DNA of 64,000 bases from Pseudolabrys sp. FHR47. GTDB lineage: Bacteria; Pseudomonadota; Alphaproteobacteria; Rhizobiales; Xanthobacteraceae. How positions within the stretch are numbered: the stretch's first letter is position 1; each line of letters starts with the position of its first letter. The position numbers and the translations under genes were made by a program. Location of the stretch: positions 2,049,001 through 2,113,000 of the forward strand of contig NZ_CP039740.1 of NCBI RefSeq assembly GCF_005153485.1. The letters run 5' to 3'. Below are positions 60,908 through 64,000 of this stretch, piece by piece. The notes beneath the pieces are model-generated. The model searched no databases and was not told the DNA's origin. It saw only the letters and a program-made list of their open reading frames with translations.

Positions 60908-63301
60908 TTACTTTCTTTTGCCCTTGTTCTTGCGAACCTTGTGGCGGGTGTTTTTCTTGCCGTGCTTGCGGCGCCGTTCCTCGCTGCGCTTCTTCTCTTC
61001 ATGGCCCTTGGCGGTGTCGGTCTTGAATTTCGCGCCCTTGAACTTCGCTCCTTTATCGCGCCGCTCCATGCCGCGTCCGAACCGGCGAACGGGCGTGCCC
61101 TGGCTGCCATGCGACAGAATCTCGAAACGCAGTGCGCCGGCCACCGGGGCTGCCTCTACCAGCTTCACGGTGATGTTGTCACCCAGCCGGTAGGTCTCGC
61201 CGGTGCGGCTGCCGACCAGAGCATGGCCGGCCTCGTCATAGGCGAAGAACTCATCGCCGATGGTGCGCGCCGGGACGAAGCCGTCGGCGCCGGTTTCGTT
61301 GAGCTTCACGAACAGGCCGGCGCGATGCACGCCTCCCACTTTCCCCTCGAAGGTGGCGCCGACACGGTCGGCGAGGAAATGCGCGATCAGCCGGTCCTTG
61401 GTCTCGCGCTCGGCCAGCATGGCGCGGCGCTCGGTGGCGGAAATTTCGGCGGAGATTTCTGCCAGCTCGGGAATGCCGAAATTGCCGGGCAGGCCGTCGT
61501 GACCCAGATGCAGCGCGCGGATCAGCGCGCGATGCACGATGAGATCGGCATAGCGGCGGATCGGCGAGGTGAAGTGCGCGTAGCGGCGCAGGTTGAGGCC
61601 GAAATGGCCGTAGTTTTCGGCCGAATATTCGGCCTGCGCCTGCGAGCGCAGCACCACTTCGTTGACGAGCGTTTCGCGCTCGGTGTCCTTCACGCGCTCG
61701 AGGATGAAATTGAAGTTCGAGGCGCGCAGCGTGCCGCCCTTGGCGATGTTGATGTCGAGGCTGGCGAGGAATTCGCGCAGCGCGTTGATCTTCTCCAGAC
61801 TCGGCTCGTCATGGACGCGGTAGATCAGCGGCGTGCGCGCCTTCTCCAAGGTCTCGGCGGCGGCGACATTGGCGAGGATCATCATCTCCTCGATCAGCCG
61901 GTGCGCGTCGAGCCGTTCCGGCACGGTGACGCGATCGACCATGCCGTCTTTCTTCAGGAGGATCTTGCGCTCGGGCAAATCGAGATCGAGCGGGCCGCGC
62001 TCCGCGCGGGCGCGCTTGAGCGCCTCATAGGCGGCATAGAGCGGCTTGAGGATCGGCTCGACCAGCGGTCCGGTGACGTCGTCGGGGCGGCCGTCGATCG
62101 CGGCCTGCGCCTGCTCATAGGCAAGCTTGGCGGCCGAGCGCATCATGATGCGGTGAAATTTGTGCTCGCGTTTGCGGCCGTCGGCGCCGATGACCATCTG
62201 CACCGCGAGCGCGGCGCGATCCTCGTTCGGCTTGAGCGAGCACAGGTCGTTGGAGATGCGCTCGGGCAGCATCGGCACGACGCGGTCGGGGAAGTACACC
62301 GAGTTGCCGCGCACCAGGGCTTCGCGGTCGAGCGCCGAGCCGGGCGTGACGTAATGCGCGACATCGGCGATGGCGACGGTGACGATGAAGCCGCCGGGAT
62401 TGAACGGATCGGCGTCGTCCTCGGCATGGACGGCGTCGTCGTGATCCTTGGCGTCGGCCGGATCGATGGTGATCAGCGGCAGCTTGCGCCAGTCCTCACG
62501 GCCGCCTGACAGAGTCGCGGGCGTCGCGGCCTCGGCCTCGTTGATGGTCTCGCGGCGGAAGACGTCCGGGATCGAATGCGAATGAATGGCGATGAGGCTG
62601 ACGGCCTTTTCGCTCTTCAGCGAGCCGAGGCGTTCGACGACGCGGCCGTTCGGCGGGCCGAAGCGCGAGACACGCTGCGCCTCGACGGCGACGAGATCGC
62701 CGTCCTGCGCATCGCCGGTGGCGCCTTGCGCGATTTGCATGTCGCGGCCGAGCATCTTCTTGTCCACCGGCTCCAGCCGGCCGCCGCCTTTGCCATCGGC
62801 GCGGAAGATGCCGAGAACACGATGCCTGGGCCGCTCGACAATTTTAATGATACGCCCGCGATGACGGATGCCATCCTCGGGCTCGATCTCGTCGGTGTGC
62901 AGCAGCACCTTGTCGCCGAGGCCGGCGGCTTCGCCGGGGCGCGGGCGGCGCGCGGTGAGAATGCGGATGCGTGGCGCCGGGCCGTGTTCCTCCTCGTCCC
63001 ATTCGTCGGGCACGGCGATGAAGTCGCCATCGCGGTCGCGTGCGACGATGTCGGCCAGCACGGTCGAGGGCAGGGCGCCGGGGTGGTGCAGCTTCTTGCC
63101 CTTGTGGCCGCGGCGGGCGACGGCGCCGTCATCGGCGAGTTCGCGGAGCAGGCGCTTCAAGTCGGCGCGCAGGTCGTTCTTCAGATTGAAGGCGCGCGCG
63201 ATTTCGCGAGTGCTGGCCTTGCCGGGATTGGCGGCGATGAAGGCGAGGATGTCGTCCTTCGACGGCAGGGCGTTCGGATTGTGTTTGGGTGTTTTCTTCA
63301 A
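60908..63301 (-). CDS. rnr: Ribonuclease R
   Basis: The 797-residue protein has an N-terminal winged-helix part (SKDDILAFIAANPGKAST), cold-shock domains, the RNB catalytic domain with LITIDPADAKDHDDAV (four metal Asp near residues 280-290), NTRYAHFTSPIRRYADL-type motif (here RRYAHFTSPIRRYADLIVHR), an S1 domain (FEGKVGGVHRAGLFVKLNET), and a Lys/Arg-rich C-terminal tail. Known role: 3'-5' degradation of structured RNA including tmRNA-tagged messages. It is followed by the Nudix gene. Confidence 0.95.
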   Translation of the reverse strand: MKKTPKHNPNALPSKDDILAFIAANPGKASTREIARAFNLKNDLRADLKRLLRELADDGAVARRGHKGKKLHHPGALPSTVLADIVARDRDGDFIAVPDEWDEEEHGPAPRIRILTARRPRPGEAAGLGDKVLLHTDEIEPEDGIRHRGRIIKIVERPRHRVLGIFRADGKGGGRLEPVDKKMLGRDMQIAQGATGDAQDGDLVAVEAQRVSRFGPPNGRVVERLGSLKSEKAVSLIAIHSHSIPDVFRRETINEAEAATPATLSGGREDWRKLPLITIDPADAKDHDDAVHAEDDADPFNPGGFIVTVAIADVAHYVTPGSALDREALVRGNSVYFPDRVVPMLPERISNDLCSLKPNEDRAALAVQMVIGADGRKREHKFHRIMMRSAAKLAYEQAQAAIDGRPDDVTGPLVEPILKPLYAAYEALKRARAERGPLDLDLPERKILLKKDGMVDRVTVPERLDAHRLIEEMMILANVAAAETLEKARTPLIYRVHDEPSLEKINALREFLASLDINIAKGGTLRASNFNFILERVKDTERETLVNEVVLRSQAQAEYSAENYGHFGLNLRRYAHFTSPIRRYADLIVHRALIRALHLGHDGLPGNFGIPELAEISAEISATERRAMLAERETKDRLIAHFLADRVGATFEGKVGGVHRAGLFVKLNETGADGFVPARTIGDEFFAYDEAGHALVGSRTGETYRLGDNITVKLVEAAPVAGALRFEILSHGSQGTPVRRFGRGMERRDKGAKFKGAKFKTDTAKGHEEKKRSEERRRKHGKKNTRHKVRKNKGKRK

Positions 63302-63385
63302 AGCGGGTTCCGGCGCCGATGCGGCGCAACGGACACAATGTAATGGCCGCGAGCCTGCGGCGCCAGCGCCGCAGGCTCATGGTTG

Positions 63386-64000
63386 TCAGGACTGGGCCGC
63401 CGCCGGCTGCGCCTTCGGGAAAGCCACGAAGGCCAGAAGACAGCCGGCAAGACCGCTGATCGCGATAATGACGGCCATCGGCTGCGCCGTGCCATTGGCC
63501 GCGAGGCCGACGGCGAGCGATGCCACGGTACCGGCGCCGAACTGCAGCGCACCCATCAGAGCCGCCGCCGTGCCGGAGATCGCGCCATAGGCCTCCATCG
63601 CCAGCACGCTGTTGAGCGGCAGCACGAAAGCCATCGCCGCGATGACGACGAACAGCAGGACCGCCAGCGTGATCGCGCTGCCGCCGCCCAGTCCTTCGAT
63701 CGCGACCAGCACGACTGCGGCAATCGCGTAGACCGACAGCGCGGTGCGCACGATCGCCTGGGGGCTGAAGCGGCCCATCAGGCGCGGTGCGATCTGCGCA
63801 CCGGCGGTCAGGCCGATGGCATTGACCGCGAACAGCAGGCTGTAGGCGGTGGGGCTCAGGTGATGGACCGAGATGAAGGCGAAAGCCGAGCCGCTGAGGT
63901 AAGCGAAGAATCCGGCCTGCGCGAGCACCATTGTCGCGACATAGGGAATGTAGCGACGGCTGACGATGAGATGCGCGTAGTTCTTGAACGCATCGGTAGG
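63386..64000 (-). CDS. MFS drug-efflux transporter, Bcr/CflA type (partial)
   Basis: The frame is open to the window edge; about the last 204 residues are present, with six membrane helices (the C-terminal half). AFKNYAHLIVSRRYIPYVAT at the edge fits the loop before helix 7 in Bcr/CflA exporters, and GRFSPQAIVRTALSVYAIAA follows helix 8. Role: proton-driven export of drugs or small peptides. The N-terminal half lies to the right of the window. Gap to rnr is 84 bases, without a visible terminator. Confidence 0.82.
   Translation of the reverse strand, partial: PTDAFKNYAHLIVSRRYIPYVATMVLAQAGFFAYLSGSAFAFISVHHLSPTAYSLLFAVNAIGLTAGAQIAPRLMGRFSPQAIVRTALSVYAIAAVVLVAIEGLGGGSAITLAVLLFVVIAAMAFVLPLNSVLAMEAYGAISGTAAALMGALQFGAGTVASLAVGLAANGTAQPMAVIIAISGLAGCLLAFVAFPKAQPAAAQS

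Noticed and set aside
1..64000. CRISPR arrays, insertion sequences, phage genes, tRNA or rRNA
   Set aside because: No regularly spaced direct repeats, no transposase or integrase frames, and no tRNA-like T-loop with matching stems seen by eye; a tRNAscan run would be decisive.

Overview
The window is high-GC DNA from an alphaproteobacterium, most likely order Hyphomicrobiales (Rhizobiales) near the Bradyrhizobiaceae/Xanthobacteraceae (Rhodopseudomonas, Pseudolabrys relatives). The case rests on gene content (MipZ, DivK-PleD, ClpS-ClpA, phasin, EipB/DUF1849, DUF1236, DUF1489, DUF3572, DUF599, a BTLCP transglutaminase-like protein), on promoters of the sigma-EcfG type, on an Irr-type iron box, and on intergenic palindromes I recall from that group. 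It looks like chromosomal core and near-core DNA: I see no transposase, integrase, phage gene, CRISPR array, tRNA or rRNA. Both edge genes (MgtE-like, MFS) are cut by the window.

Layout. 0-8 kb: MgtE end, a GGDEF/EAL protein, isovaleryl-CoA dehydrogenase, a membrane-anchored hydrolase, an APC permease with a secreted partner. 8-16.5 kb: XRE regulator, FTR1-cupredoxin iron uptake operon, aldo/keto reductase, queC with a VUT transporter, RraA-like, YdcF, DUF599, rhodanese, two tandem GSTs. 16.5-23 kb: secreted and basic proteins of unknown role, a phospholipase D/VTT - endonuclease pair, and three stress genes (CsbD, a repeat protein, DUF1236). 23-35 kb: methylcrotonyl-CoA carboxylase beta and alpha subunits separated by about ten small genes. 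35-49 kb: panC, mipZ-VWA-J domain, a SPOR-tailed D,D-carboxypeptidase, phasin, a TadG-like protein, clpS-clpA, azlCD. 48-64 kb: mostly minus-strand genes: HIT, DUF482, two small cysteine-containing secreted proteins, GDPD-RidA, EipB, BTLCP, dinB-DUF3572, divK-pleD, a SolA-like oxidase, rpmG, Nudix, RNase R, MFS.

How it works together. Leucine breakdown is represented by IVD and both MCC subunits, but not by the hydratase or the HMG-CoA lyase. Cell-cycle and c-di-GMP control is represented by DivK, PleD, MipZ and a GGDEF/EAL protein. Five genes (CsbD, a tandem-repeat secreted protein, a DUF1236 protein, a 77-aa protein and a 78-aa membrane protein) each carry an exact GGAAC-N16/17-CGTT promoter 40-60 bases before the start codon, so 21-30 kb looks like a local general-stress-response regulon.

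The most unusual signals are: (1) that set of five EcfG-type promoters; (2) five DnaA-box-like 9-mers, each one base from TTATCCACA, within 315 bp at 49381-49693, four of them inside a hairpin-rich in-frame insertion of the DUF482 gene; (3) a gene-free stretch at 57340-57821 with several perfect stems and a promoter-like sequence at its minus-strand 5' end, which looks like a structured RNA or RNA-like repeat; (4) an Irr-type box in front of the iron uptake operon. All readings were made by eye, without database searches.
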